NCBI RefSeq assembly: GCF_030450125.1 | Contig: NZ_CP123923.1 | Span: forward strand, 1,984,001-2,048,000 | Reading direction: 5' to 3' | DNA: 64,000 nt | Source: Streptomyces sp. WP-1 | GTDB lineage: Bacteria; Actinomycetota; Actinomycetes; Streptomycetales; Streptomycetaceae | In this document: in pieces, positions 1-8,210 of the stretch | How positions within the stretch are numbered: position 1 is the stretch's first letter | Layout of the letters: the number at the start of each line of letters is the position of its first letter | Notes under the pieces: model-generated | Seen by the model: only the letters and a program-made list of their open reading frames with translations | The model's database searches: none | What the model was told of the DNA's origin: nothing | Translations under genes and position numbers: made by a program

Positions 1-53
1 CCCAGGGGCAGTACCAAAAACCCCACGATGAACCGGTACTTGCCGTGCTGCAT
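1..53 (-). CDS. ngcF: ABC sugar permease, first codons only (ngcF-like)
   Basis: Only the first 17 codons and part of the next are present; the gene runs off the left edge. They encode MQHGKYRFIVGFLVLPL, a basic start leading into a hydrophobic segment, as in the MalF-type permeases that follow ngcE. The ATG lies 29 bp beyond the stop of the binding-protein gene on the same strand, so the two are probably one operon importing N-acetylglucosamine or chitobiose. The identity rests on this short N-terminus and on context. Confidence 0.7.
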   Translation of the reverse strand, partial: MQHGKYRFIVGFLVLPL

Positions 54-82
54 CGTTACTCCGGTGCGCTCGGGGGTGCTGG

Positions 83-1528
83 TTACTGGTGCTTGTAGTG
101 CTTGATGGTGGTGTCCTTGGCCGCCTCGTCGGCGTAGCCCTGGATCTTCTTTATGGCCTCCGCCGGGGTGAGCCGGCCGGCCATCATCTCGCCGAGGGCG
201 CCCACGCCGATCTTCTCCTTCTGCAACTGGACGTACCAGTCCTGGAGGCGAGGGTTCACCACGTTGCTGCCGGCCAGTTTGAGCGCGGCCACGCCGGACT
301 TCAGGCCCGGGGTCAGCTCGATGCCGTCGGTGCCGCCGTTGTAGGCGGAGAGCGACTTCACCTTGGAGGTGAAGTTCTTCGAGGACGCCTCGGAGAGCAT
401 GATGCGCAGCTGCTCCATGCCGCCCTCGGGGTTCGCCGCCTTGGAGGGCACGATGAACGGCTCGCCGCCGGAGGCCCAGATGGTGCCGAAGGGCATCTTG
501 TCGCCGCTGTCGATGCCGGAGGGCGCCGAGACCGCGAGGTCGAAGTCCTTGGGGATGACGTTCGCCGACTCGTTCTCCACCCAGGAGCCGTTCGGGATGA
601 ACAGGGCCTCGCCCTTGGCCCACGCCGTCTGCGACTGGATGTGGTCGAGACCCGGGGTGCCCTTGAGGATGTAGCCCTTCTTGAACAGCTCGTAGTACGC
701 CTCGAAACATGCCTTGACGGCCGGGTGCTTCCAGGCGTTCGGCTCCAGGTTGTCGATGGCGTTCAGGACCTCGACGCCACCGACCTTGCCGATCATCGGG
801 TAGAGCGAGAAGGGGATGTAGTACGGGTACTTGCCCGCGTACGTCCAGCCCGCCATGCCCTTCTTCTTGGCCTTGGCGCACACCTGGAGCATCTCGTCCC
901 AGGTCTTCGGGTACTCGGCGTCCAGCGAGTCGAGCGCCTTCTGCGAGTACCAGACGCCGTAGACCGTGTACGCGTAGTACATGATCCACACCGGGTTGCC
1001 GTCGAACTGGCCCATCTCCACGATGCCGGGGCGCAGCGTGTCGCGGACCTTCTTGCCCGGGTCGTCGTACGACGGCGCGTCGAGCAGCGGGGTGAGGTCG
1101 GCCAGCTGGTCCTTGCCGACCAGGACGCCCATGTCCATCTGCTCGGCGCCGGAGTTGTCGATGAGGTCCGGCGGGTTGCCCTGGTTGAAGCGGGGCTGGA
1201 GCGTGGACTGGATCTTCTGGGTGGCGGAGAACTTCACCTGGGCCTTGGGGAAGTCCTTCTGGTAGATCTTGACCGCGTCCTGCGCGTACTCCTTGCCGAA
1301 GCCGCCGTCGAAGAGGACGAACTCCAGTTTGGCGGTGCCGTTCACGCCGAGCGGGTTCTTGGCGGTCTTCTTTCCGGCCTTCGCCTTGGTCTGGCCGTCG
1401 CCGCCGCTGCTCGCGCAGGCGGACAGCAGGCTCATCCCCGGAACGGCGACCAGGCCGAGCGCGGCGGACCGCCTGATCAGTTCTCGGCGGCCGACACCCT
1501 CACGGTCGTGGTGCGCAGTGGATCCCAT
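83..1528 (-). CDS. ngcE: Sugar-binding lipoprotein of an ABC importer, NgcE type
   Basis: Solute-binding lipoprotein (481 aa) that would capture N-acetylglucosamine or chitobiose outside the membrane and pass it to the permease beginning at position 53. The start is the ATG at 1528 because GAGGAC precedes it by a suitable distance; the frame stays open to 1834 but that extension has no features. The N-terminus carries GRRELIRR followed by a hydrophobic run and the lipobox LSAC with Cys38. The mature protein has the look of the NgcE family (NPLGV, GNPPDLIDNSGA, NLEPNAW, GEPFIVPS). Recalled S. coelicolor ngcE lies close to aconitase, as here. A dre-like palindrome lies 135 bp upstream, suggesting DasR control. 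The exact sugar cannot be read from the sequence. Confidence 0.85.
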   Translation of the reverse strand: MGSTAHHDREGVGRRELIRRSAALGLVAVPGMSLLSACASSGGDGQTKAKAGKKTAKNPLGVNGTAKLEFVLFDGGFGKEYAQDAVKIYQKDFPKAQVKFSATQKIQSTLQPRFNQGNPPDLIDNSGAEQMDMGVLVGKDQLADLTPLLDAPSYDDPGKKVRDTLRPGIVEMGQFDGNPVWIMYYAYTVYGVWYSQKALDSLDAEYPKTWDEMLQVCAKAKKKGMAGWTYAGKYPYYIPFSLYPMIGKVGGVEVLNAIDNLEPNAWKHPAVKACFEAYYELFKKGYILKGTPGLDHIQSQTAWAKGEALFIPNGSWVENESANVIPKDFDLAVSAPSGIDSGDKMPFGTIWASGGEPFIVPSKAANPEGGMEQLRIMLSEASSKNFTSKVKSLSAYNGGTDGIELTPGLKSGVAALKLAGSNVVNPRLQDWYVQLQKEKIGVGALGEMMAGRLTPAEAIKKIQGYADEAAKDTTIKHYKHQ

Positions 1529-1662
1529 GCTCAAGTCCTCGCCTTCTCCAGGACTCAGGCGGTGAACCGGATCCTGCCCGGCACCGCGGTCGGGTCGAGC
1601 TGGTGGTGCAGGAAGTGCTTCGTGCATGAACTGCCGGGATTGCTCTTGTACCGGGCGCCGAC

Positions 1663-1674
1663 AGGTATAGTCCA
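1663..1674. promoter_or_regulatory. dre-like palindrome (possible DasR operator)
   Basis: Read on the gene strand the 12-mer is TGGACTATACCT, nine of twelve positions matching the DasR core TGGTCTAGACCA. It lies 135 bp upstream of the sugar-binding gene and within the 380 bp region shared with the divergent mannosidase gene. It is weaker than the three sites in the das-type region near 35.7 kb, so this is a suggestion from position and partial match. Confidence 0.4.
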
Positions 1675-1908
1675 CTTCCCGCCAGCGGAGCAAGATCGAA
1701 TACAGGGTAGGCGGCGGGTCTTTTCCGAGTTGAGACCTCGCGGACATGGGAACGGGCTGTGCGCGGCCTCTGGGAAATCCGCGCGACATCAACCCCGGAA
1801 TGACACGCCCAACACCCTTGACATCATCCACCACTTGACCACCTACTTGGTTCCTGTGTACCGCCTATGACAACGTTGTCCACAAGGGCGCGGGGAGGAA
1901 ATCCGTAC

Positions 1909-4900
1909 ATGCAGCGGAGAACTCGGCACAGATGGGGCCCGGCGGCCGTGCTCACGGCCGCCTTCGTCATGGCCGTGAGCGCGCAGGGCGCCGCGGTGGC
2001 GCTGCCCGCCAAGGCGCCGGTGACCGACCGGGAGTTCGCGTCCTCGTTCGAGGCGGGTGATCCCGCCCCGGACTGGCTGAGCACGGTCGACACCGGCGCG
2101 GACGGCTCCCCGCGCGCCTCGGGCGTGGACGGCGGCTACAGCACCGGCATACCGGGCAATGTGAACGACCATGTCACCGAGGTCCGGGCGAGCGGCGAGA
2201 ACGCCGGCGCGGGCGAGGTGAAGGAGAACCTGGCCGACGGCGAGTCCGGCACCAAGTGGCTGACCTTCCAGCCCACCGGCTGGGCGGAGTTCGACCTGGA
2301 CAAGCCGGTCACGGTGCGGACGTACGCGCTGACCTCGGCCAACGACGGCGCCGAGCGCGACCCGCGGGACTGGACGCTGCTCGGCTCCACCGACGGCAAG
2401 GACTGGAAGACCCTCGACACACGGGCGGGCGAGACCTTCTCGGAGCGGTTCCAGACCAGGTCGTACGACCTTCAGCAGGCGGCGGAGTACCAGCACTTCC
2501 GGCTTGAGGTGACGAAGAACAACGGGGCGCCGGACATCCTCCAGCTCGCCGATGTGCAGTTCTCCACGGGCGGCGGCGGTGGTCCGGTGCCGCAGGACAT
2601 GCTGACGCTGGTCGACAAGGGGCCGACCGCCTCGCCGACGGCCAAGGCGCGGGCCGGGTTCACCGGGACGCGGGCGCTGCGGTACGCGGGGCGGCACACG
2701 GCGAGCGGGCGCGCGTACTCCTACAACAAGGTGTTCGACGTGAACGTGAAGGTCGGGGGCGACACGCAGTTGTCGTACCGGATCTTCCCCTCGATGGCCG
2801 ACGGCGACCGGGACTACGACGCCACGAACGTCTCGCTCGACCTGGCCTTCACCGACGGCACCTACCTCAGCGACCTGGGCGCGCTGGACCAGCACGGGTT
2901 CGGGCTGTCGCCGCGCGGGCAGGGCGACGCGAAGTCGCTGTACGTCAACCAGTGGAACAACGTCGTCTCGCGGATCGGCTCGGTCGCGGCGGGGAAGACG
3001 GTCGACCGGATCCTCGTCGGGTACGACTCCCCCACCGGGCCGGCGAAGTTCCGCGGCTGGATCGACGACGTGTCGCTGAGGCCGGTCGCGCCCGAGCGGC
3101 CGAAGGCGCATCTGTCCGACTACGCGCTGACCACGCGCGGCACCAACTCCAGCGGCAGTTTCTCGCGCGGCAACAACTTCCCCGCGACCGCGCTGCCGCA
3201 CGGTTTCAACTTCTGGACGCCGGTGACCAACGCGTCGTCGCTGAGCTGGCTCTACGAGTACGCGCATGCGAACAACGACGCCAATCTGCCGACGATCCAG
3301 GCGTTCAGCGCGAGCCATGAGCCGAGCCCCTGGATGGGCGACCGGCAGACCTTCCAGGTGATGCCGTCGGCCGCCGCCGGGACCCCGGACACCGGCCGGG
3401 AGGCGCGGGAGCTGGCGTTCCGACACGAGAACGAGACGGCGCGGCCGTACTACTACGGCGTACGGTTCGAGAACGGGCTGAAGGCGGAGATGGCGCCGAC
3501 CGACCACGCGGCGGTGATGCGCTTCACCTACCCCGGCTCCGACGCCGGCGTGCTGTTCGACAACGTCACCGAGCAGGCCGGGCTGACGCTGGACAAGGAG
3601 CACGGGACCGTCACCGGCTACTCGGACGTCAAGTCCGGCCTGTCGACCGGCGCGACCCGGCTGTTCGTGTACGGCGTGTTCGACAAGCCGGTCACGGACG
3701 GGTCGGCGAGCGGGGTGAAGGGCTATCTGCGCTTCGCGGCCGGCGCCGACCGCACGGTCACCCTGCGCCTGGCGACCTCCCTGATCAGCGTCGACCAGGC
3801 GAAGGACAATCTGCGCCAGGAGATCCCGGACGGCACGTCCTTCGGCACCGTGAAGGCGCGGGCGCAGCGCACCTGGGACAAGCTGTTCGGCAAGGTCGAG
3901 GTCCAGGGCGCCACGCCGGACCAGCTGACCACGCTGTACTCCAGCATGTACCGGCTGTACCTGTACCCCAACTCGGGCTACGAGAAGGTGGACGGGAAGA
4001 ACCGGTACGCGTCCCCGTTCTCCCCGATGCAGAGCCAGGACACCCCGACGCACACCGGCGCGAAGATCGTGGACGGCACGGTGTACGTCAACAACGGCTT
4101 CTGGGACACCTATCGGACGACATGGCCCGCGTACTCGTTCCTGACGCCCTCTCAGGCGGGCGCGATGGTCGACGGATTCGTGCAGCAGTACAAGGACGGC
4201 GGCTGGACCTCGCGCTGGTCCTCCCCCGGCTACGCGGACCTGATGACCGGCACCTCCTCGGACGTGGCGTTCGCCGACGCCTACGTCAAGGGCGTGAAGT
4301 TCGACGCGAGGGCGGCGTACGAGGCGGCGCTGAAGAACGCGACCGTGGTGCCGCCGAGTTCGGGGGTGGGCCGCAAGGGCATGAGCACCTCGCCGTTCCT
4401 CGGCTACACCAGCACCGACACCGCCGAGGGGCTGTCCTGGGCGATGGAGGGGTACGTCAACGACTACGGCATCGCGGAGATGGGCGCGGCGCTGTACAGG
4501 AAGACGGGCGAGAGGCACTACAAGGAGGAGTCCGACTACTTCCTCAACCGCGCCCGCGACTACGTGAACCTCTTCGACCCCAAGGCCGGCTTCTTCCAGG
4601 GCAAGGACGCCAAGGGCGACTGGCGCCTGGATTCCGGGAGTTACGACCCCCGGGTGTGGGGTTACGACTACACGGAGACCAACGGCTGGGGCTACGCCTT
4701 CTCCGTGCCGCAGGACACCCGCGGCCTGGCCGATCTGTACGGCGGACGGGGTCAACTCGCCGACAAGCTGGACCAGTTCTTCGCTACCCCGGAGACCGCG
4801 TCCCCCGAGTTCGTCGGCTCCTACGGCGGGGTCATCCATGAGATGACCGAGGCGCGGGACGTGCGGATGGGCATGCTCGGGCAGTCCAACCAGGTCGCGC

Positions 4901-5712
4901 ACCACGTCTCGTACATGTACGACGCGGCCGGGCAGCCGTGGAAGACGCAGGCGGCGGTGCGGCAGATCCTGTCCCGGCTCTATCTCGGCAGCGAGATCGG
5001 GCAGGGCTACCACGGGGACGAGGACAACGGCGAGCAGTCGGGCTGGTTCCTCTTCTCCGCGCTCGGCTTCTACCCGCTGGTCATGGGCAGCGGCGACTAC
5101 TCCATCGGGTCCCCGCTGTTCAAGAAGGTCACCGTGCATCTGGAGAACGGGCGCGACCTGGTGGTCAGGGCTGCGGGCAACAGCGCGAAGAACGTGTACG
5201 TCCAGAGCGTCACCGTCAACGGCCTTCCCTGGACGTCCACTTCGCTGCCGCAGTCGCTGCTGGCCAAGGGCGGGGAGCTGACGTTCACCATGGGGCCCCG
5301 GCCCTCGGCGTGGGGCTCCGGGAAGAACGCGGGACCGGTGTCGATCACCCAGGACGACCAGGTGCCCGCGCCCCGGACGGACCTGCTGCGCGGCGAAGGC
5401 GCTCTGTTCGACAACACCTCGGCGACGGAGGCGACGGCGGACACCGTCGAACTGCCGGTGGGCCGCGCCGCGAAGCCGGTGCAGTACACGCTGACCTCCC
5501 CGGCCGACCACACCGAGGCCCCCACCGGCTGGACCCTCCAGGGCTCCGCCGACGGCACGACCTGGCGGACGCTGGACCACCGCTTTGGGGAGACCTTCCC
5601 GTGGAACCGGCAGACCCGGGCGTTCACGATCGCGGCGCCGGGGGCGTACGCCAGGTACCGGCTGGTGCTGGACGGTCCGGCGACGCTGGCGGAGGTGGAG
5701 CTGCTGGGGTGA
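1909..5712 (+). CDS. Secreted GH92 family alpha-mannosidase with flanking discoidin-like domains
   Basis: Large secreted glycosidase (1267 aa) expected to trim alpha-1,2-mannose from glycans or glycoproteins outside the cell. ATG 1909 is chosen because GGGAGGAA precedes it; an ATG at 1867 in frame lacks a ribosome site. A signal peptide (about residues 1-35) is followed by an F5/8 type C-like domain (about 40-225), a beta-rich linker, the GH92 domain (about 395-1110) with the family signature GDEDNGEQSGW, and a second discoidin-like domain at the C-terminus. The two binding domains share GETF...Q.R, so they look like an ancient duplication. It is divergent from the sugar-binding protein gene, and a strong hairpin follows the stop. 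GH92 assignment is firm; linkage specificity is family knowledge. Confidence 0.88.
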   Translation: MQRRTRHRWGPAAVLTAAFVMAVSAQGAAVALPAKAPVTDREFASSFEAGDPAPDWLSTVDTGADGSPRASGVDGGYSTGIPGNVNDHVTEVRASGENAGAGEVKENLADGESGTKWLTFQPTGWAEFDLDKPVTVRTYALTSANDGAERDPRDWTLLGSTDGKDWKTLDTRAGETFSERFQTRSYDLQQAAEYQHFRLEVTKNNGAPDILQLADVQFSTGGGGGPVPQDMLTLVDKGPTASPTAKARAGFTGTRALRYAGRHTASGRAYSYNKVFDVNVKVGGDTQLSYRIFPSMADGDRDYDATNVSLDLAFTDGTYLSDLGALDQHGFGLSPRGQGDAKSLYVNQWNNVVSRIGSVAAGKTVDRILVGYDSPTGPAKFRGWIDDVSLRPVAPERPKAHLSDYALTTRGTNSSGSFSRGNNFPATALPHGFNFWTPVTNASSLSWLYEYAHANNDANLPTIQAFSASHEPSPWMGDRQTFQVMPSAAAGTPDTGREARELAFRHENETARPYYYGVRFENGLKAEMAPTDHAAVMRFTYPGSDAGVLFDNVTEQAGLTLDKEHGTVTGYSDVKSGLSTGATRLFVYGVFDKPVTDGSASGVKGYLRFAAGADRTVTLRLATSLISVDQAKDNLRQEIPDGTSFGTVKARAQRTWDKLFGKVEVQGATPDQLTTLYSSMYRLYLYPNSGYEKVDGKNRYASPFSPMQSQDTPTHTGAKIVDGTVYVNNGFWDTYRTTWPAYSFLTPSQAGAMVDGFVQQYKDGGWTSRWSSPGYADLMTGTSSDVAFADAYVKGVKFDARAAYEAALKNATVVPPSSGVGRKGMSTSPFLGYTSTDTAEGLSWAMEGYVNDYGIAEMGAALYRKTGERHYKEESDYFLNRARDYVNLFDPKAGFFQGKDAKGDWRLDSGSYDPRVWGYDYTETNGWGYAFSVPQDTRGLADLYGGRGQLADKLDQFFATPETASPEFVGSYGGVIHEMTEARDVRMGMLGQSNQVAHHVSYMYDAAGQPWKTQAAVRQILSRLYLGSEIGQGYHGDEDNGEQSGWFLFSALGFYPLVMGSGDYSIGSPLFKKVTVHLENGRDLVVRAAGNSAKNVYVQSVTVNGLPWTSTSLPQSLLAKGGELTFTMGPRPSAWGSGKNAGPVSITQDDQVPAPRTDLLRGEGALFDNTSATEATADTVELPVGRAAKPVQYTLTSPADHTEAPTGWTLQGSADGTTWRTLDHRFGETFPWNRQTRAFTIAAPGAYARYRLVLDGPATLAEVELLG

Positions 5713-5728
5713 GGTGAGCGGCCAGGCA

Positions 5729-5762
5729 GGGGCCCCGGGTGCGGTACGGCACCCGGGGCCCC
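5729..5762 (+). terminator. Rho-independent-type hairpin after GH92 gene
   Basis: Perfect 14-bp arms (5729-5742 and 5749-5762, GGGGCCCCGGGTGC) around a six-base loop, 17 bp after the mannosidase stop. There is no T-run, which is usual for Streptomyces terminators. Confidence 0.75.
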
Positions 5763-5865
5763 GCGCCGTCCACCCGGGCCGACGGCACCCCAAGAGTCGG
5801 TAAAGCGCATCCTTTATGATTCCGTTCGCCGACTTCGTTCCCACCTCCCCCGCAGGAAGCTCCCG

Positions 5866-6195
5866 TTGATCGCCATAGCCGCAGCCCTCGCAGAGATCGC
5901 GCTGATCGTCGTACAGCGCCGGCGCGCCCCGGCCGGTGCCCCGAAGGAGATCTCCTGGTCCCATGTGGCCGCGGCGCCGGCCGCGGGCGTGGTGGGATGG
6001 CTGCTCATCGGGGGGCCCGAGACCGCGTGGGACGATCTGTGGCTGCCGCTCTTCTTCGGGGTGATCCTCGGCGCCGAGGCCGCGCGGGCGGCGCGGGTCC
6101 TGTCCGGCAAGGAGTGGGCGGGCTGGGCGACGGCCTGCGGCGGCGGAGCGGCCTCGGCCAACTGGCTGCTGGCCACCCCGCTGCCCTTCATGTGA
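5866..6195 (+). CDS. Small membrane protein, unknown function
   Basis: A 109-aa protein with an N-terminal hydrophobic segment (IAIAAALAEIALIVV), a short basic stretch (QRRRAP), a second hydrophobic stretch (about 34-50) and a third at about 60-75, so two or three membrane passes. The start is a TTG at 5866 with AGGAAG upstream; no ATG or GTG further up has a better site. Its 3' end overlaps the convergent ATPase gene by 8 bp. No family is recognised and nothing in the sequence indicates a function. Confidence 0.6.
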   Translation: MIAIAAALAEIALIVVQRRRAPAGAPKEISWSHVAAAPAAGVVGWLLIGGPETAWDDLWLPLFFGVILGAEAARAARVLSGKEWAGWATACGGGAASANWLLATPLPFM

Positions 6196-6724
6196 CGGGC
6201 CGCCTCCGGGGCACGGCGAAGTCGCACCACACGATCTTGCCGGGGTTCCGCTCCCCCACGCCCCACTTGTCGGACAGCACCGACACCAGCAGCAGCCCCC
6301 GGCCGCCCTCGTCCAGGACCGGGTGCGCGACCTCGGGAACACCCGTTCCGCTGTCGTGGACCTCGATCCGGACGAGGGCGCCGTCGTAACGCAGCCGCAG
6401 CAGGAAGCCCCGGCCCGGCGGGACACCGTGCACGACCGCGTTCGTCGCCAGCTCGCTCACGCAGAGCAACACATCCGCGCTCCGCTCCCACTCGGTCAGC
6501 CCCCAGTACGACAACGACCACTCCGTGAACCGTCTGGCGGCGGGGACGGAGCGGCGGGCCCGCGCGTAGAACTGGTCGCGCTGACGCAGGAGTTCAATCT
6601 GCTCATTCACGGGGCGAATGTCGCGCAGCGTGACTATTCTGCGGCAGTAGGTGATCCCGTACAGATTGTTTGTACGGGATCGTGCGGGGTGGCGTACGGA
6701 CGGCACGGGGAGTTCAACAGTCAT
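6188..6724 (-). CDS. RsbW-like ATP-binding regulatory protein (HATPase_c)
   Basis: A small serine-kinase/anti-sigma-type ATP-binding protein (178 aa from the chosen start). The GHKL signatures are present: CVSELATNAVVHG (N box), VHDSGTGVP (G1) and DEGGRGLLLV (G2). In Streptomyces such proteins usually sit beside an XRE/DUF5753 regulator and a DUF397 protein, as here, and are thought to modulate development or antibiotic control. The start is uncertain: ATG 6724 overlaps the divergent XRE start, and GTG 6610 is an alternative that would leave the palindrome at 6653-6681 untranslated. Neither has a clear ribosome site. Confidence 0.8.
   Translation of the reverse strand: MTVELPVPSVRHPARSRTNNLYGITYCRRIVTLRDIRPVNEQIELLRQRDQFYARARRSVPAARRFTEWSLSYWGLTEWERSADVLLCVSELATNAVVHGVPPGRGFLLRLRYDGALVRIEVHDSGTGVPEVAHPVLDEGGRGLLLVSVLSDKWGVGERNPGKIVWCDFAVPRRRPVT
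6653..6681. promoter_or_regulatory. Perfect 11-bp inverted repeat between divergent regulator genes
   Basis: Arms GATCCCGTACA (6653-6663) and TGTACGGGATC (6671-6681) with a 7-bp spacer. It sits 42 bp before the XRE ATG and over the 5' end of the divergent ATPase gene, the expected place for an autoregulatory operator of the XRE protein. The role is inferred from position and symmetry. Confidence 0.65.
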
Positions 6725-7541
6725 GACGCCTGCACGAAGGAAGAACCAGTCGGCCATGAAGATGCTCGGCCGTCAACTGGGCACGGCGCGCCGGGCGGCG
6801 GGTATGAGCCAACCCGCGCTGGCCGCGGCACTGAATGTCAACGACGAGACCATCGCGTCGATCGAACAGGGCCGACGTCCCCTGAAGCTGGATATCGCCG
6901 AGAGGTGTGACGAGCTTCTGGGCACCAAGGGGACGCTGGCGGCGGGAGTGACGAACCTGCCGGAGATCGACCAGTATCCGCTGTGGGTCGAGGAGTACGT
7001 GGATCAGGAGAAAGTCGCGGTCGCGTTGTCGTGGTACGACGCCATGGTCATCCCTGGTCTGTTGCAAACCGAGGCCTACGCTCGCGCGGTACTGCAAAAT
7101 CGCGTTCCGGCGTACGACGCCGAGGAACTGGAGACGACGCTGCGCCTGCGGCTCGGTCGCCAGGAGATCCTCAAGCGTAAGAGCCCGCCGACGCTGAGTT
7201 TCGTGGTGTGGGAGCCCGCGCTGCATCTGAGGATCGGCAGCGAGGAGACCCGGGAGGAGCAGATGCGTTTCCTGCGCGAAGTGGCCGAACTGCCTTGCCT
7301 CTCACTCCAGGTGCTACCGCTGGGCAGCCCTGTCCACGCAGGCGTCGCTGGACCCTTCGCTCTACTTGAGACCCCCGACCATCAGCAGATCGCCTACACC
7401 GAATCGCAACGCGGTAGCCAGTGGGTTTCCGACCCCGAAGAGGTGTCTCGCCTGGCACGCAAATATGCGATGCTGCGGACACAGGCCCTGAACATCCAGT
7501 ACTCCAAGGACCTGCTCGACCGCCTGCTAGGAGAGCAATGA
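6723..7541 (+). CDS. XRE family regulator with DUF5753 (WhiJ-like)
   Basis: A 272-aa transcription factor. Residues about 14-70 form a Cro/C1-type HTH (LGTARRAAGMSQPALAAALN and SIEQGRRPL); the rest matches the DUF5753 ligand or partner domain (PGLLQTEAYARAVL, RLGRQEIL, SLQVLPL, ESQRGSQWVSDPEEV). ATG 6723 is preceded by GGGGAG. The stop overlaps the ATG of the DUF397 gene (ATGA), so the two are co-translated. Proteins of this type act as repressors in development and secondary metabolism and work with DUF397 partners. It may bind the palindrome at 6653-6681. Confidence 0.88.
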   Translation: MTPARRKNQSAMKMLGRQLGTARRAAGMSQPALAAALNVNDETIASIEQGRRPLKLDIAERCDELLGTKGTLAAGVTNLPEIDQYPLWVEEYVDQEKVAVALSWYDAMVIPGLLQTEAYARAVLQNRVPAYDAEELETTLRLRLGRQEILKRKSPPTLSFVVWEPALHLRIGSEETREEQMRFLREVAELPCLSLQVLPLGSPVHAGVAGPFALLETPDHQQIAYTESQRGSQWVSDPEEVSRLARKYAMLRTQALNIQYSKDLLDRLLGEQ

Positions 7542-7783
7542 GCGCGGAAGCACTTCAGTGGTTCAAGTCGACCTACAGTAGCGACGAAGGCGGCGCCTGC
7601 CTCGAGGTCGCCGTCTCCTGGCGCAAGTCGAGCTACAGCGGCGACGAAGGTGGCCAGTGCGTCGAAGTCGCCTCCTGCGCTCACTCCATCCTCGTCCGGG
7701 ACTCCAAGCAGGACCCCTCCCACGCTCCCACACTCCGGGTCAGCCCGCTCACCTGGGCCGCCTTCACCTCCTCGGTCCGGTGA
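7538..7783 (+). CDS. DUF397 protein, copy 1
   Basis: An 81-aa DUF397 protein, the usual partner of WhiJ-like regulators. The hallmark motif occurs twice in tandem: WFKSTYSSDEGGACLEVAV and WRKSSYSGDEGGQCVEVA; then comes the family tail VRDSK...W..F. Typical DUF397 proteins have the motif once, so an internal duplication is present. It starts by ATGA overlap with the XRE gene. A second copy of the gene follows at 7851. Confidence 0.85.
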   Translation: MSAEALQWFKSTYSSDEGGACLEVAVSWRKSSYSGDEGGQCVEVASCAHSILVRDSKQDPSHAPTLRVSPLTWAAFTSSVR

Positions 7784-7850
7784 ACAGCGGACGCGCCGTC
7801 CTCGCCGTCGAGGTCTCAAGAGAACTGCTTGATCGTCTGGTAGGAGAGCA

Positions 7851-8096
7851 ATGAGCGCCGCACTTCAGTGGTTCAAGTCGAGCTACAGCAGCAGCGAAGG
7901 CGGCCAGTGCCTCGAAGTGGCCGTTTCCTGGCGCAAGTCGAGCTACAGCGGCAGCGAAGGCGGCCAGTGCGTCGAAGTCGCCTCCTGCGCCCACTCCATC
8001 CTCGTCCGGGACTCCAAGCAGGACCCCTCCGAGGCCCCCACCCTCCGGGTCGGCCCCCTCAGCTGGGCCGCCTTCACCGCCGCGGTCACCGCGTAG
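7851..8096 (+). CDS. DUF397 protein, copy 2
   Basis: An 81-aa paralogue of the preceding DUF397 protein with the same doubled N-terminal motif (WFKSSYSSSEGGQCLEVAV, WRKSSYSGSEGGQCVEVA) and the SCAHSILVRDSKQDPS block. Differences cluster at the N-terminal repeat and the C-terminus. The ribosome site AGGAGAG lies inside the relic of the duplicated XRE tail, so translation signals came along with the duplication. A hairpin follows the stop. Confidence 0.82.
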   Translation: MSAALQWFKSSYSSSEGGQCLEVAVSWRKSSYSGSEGGQCVEVASCAHSILVRDSKQDPSEAPTLRVGPLSWAAFTAAVTA

Positions 8097-8106
8097 CGAC
8101 GGCACC

Positions 8107-8137
8107 GGAACCGCCGCTGCGGATCTTCGGCGGTTCC
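8107..8137 (+). terminator. Hairpin terminator after DUF397 copy 2
   Basis: Perfect 10-bp arms GGAACCGCCG (8107-8116) and CGGCGGTTCC (8128-8137) with an 11-base loop, 10 bp after the stop. Confidence 0.65.
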
Positions 8138-8210
8138 ACCCCCTAGAACACATGTCCAATCCGTGGACGGAGCGTGGCCACGGAGCGGACCCCGGTGCTA
8201 CAAATGCGGC

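Larger units (their letters stand above)
7503..8096 (+). repeat. Tandem gene duplication: XRE 3' tail plus DUF397, two 281-bp units
   Basis: Unit 1 (7503-7783) contains the last codons of the XRE gene and DUF397 copy 1. Unit 2 (7816-8096) has the same layout and length: it opens with codons for SRELLDRLVGEQ, matching the XRE tail SKDLLDRLLGEQ, then a stop overlapping the ATG of DUF397 copy 2. The XRE tail in unit 2 has no gene in front of it and is a relic that marks the duplication boundary. Confidence 0.85.

Noticed and set aside
1801..1866. Sigma-70-like promoter TTGACA for the GH92 gene
   Set aside because: A TTGACA is present at 1818 but no -10 at acceptable spacing is convincing, so it was not listed.
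1843..6426. Very long open frame on the strand opposite to the GH92 gene
   Set aside because: It is an antisense shadow caused by high GC in the third codon position; the product is Arg/Gly/Pro-rich without motifs and overlaps a clear GH92 gene.
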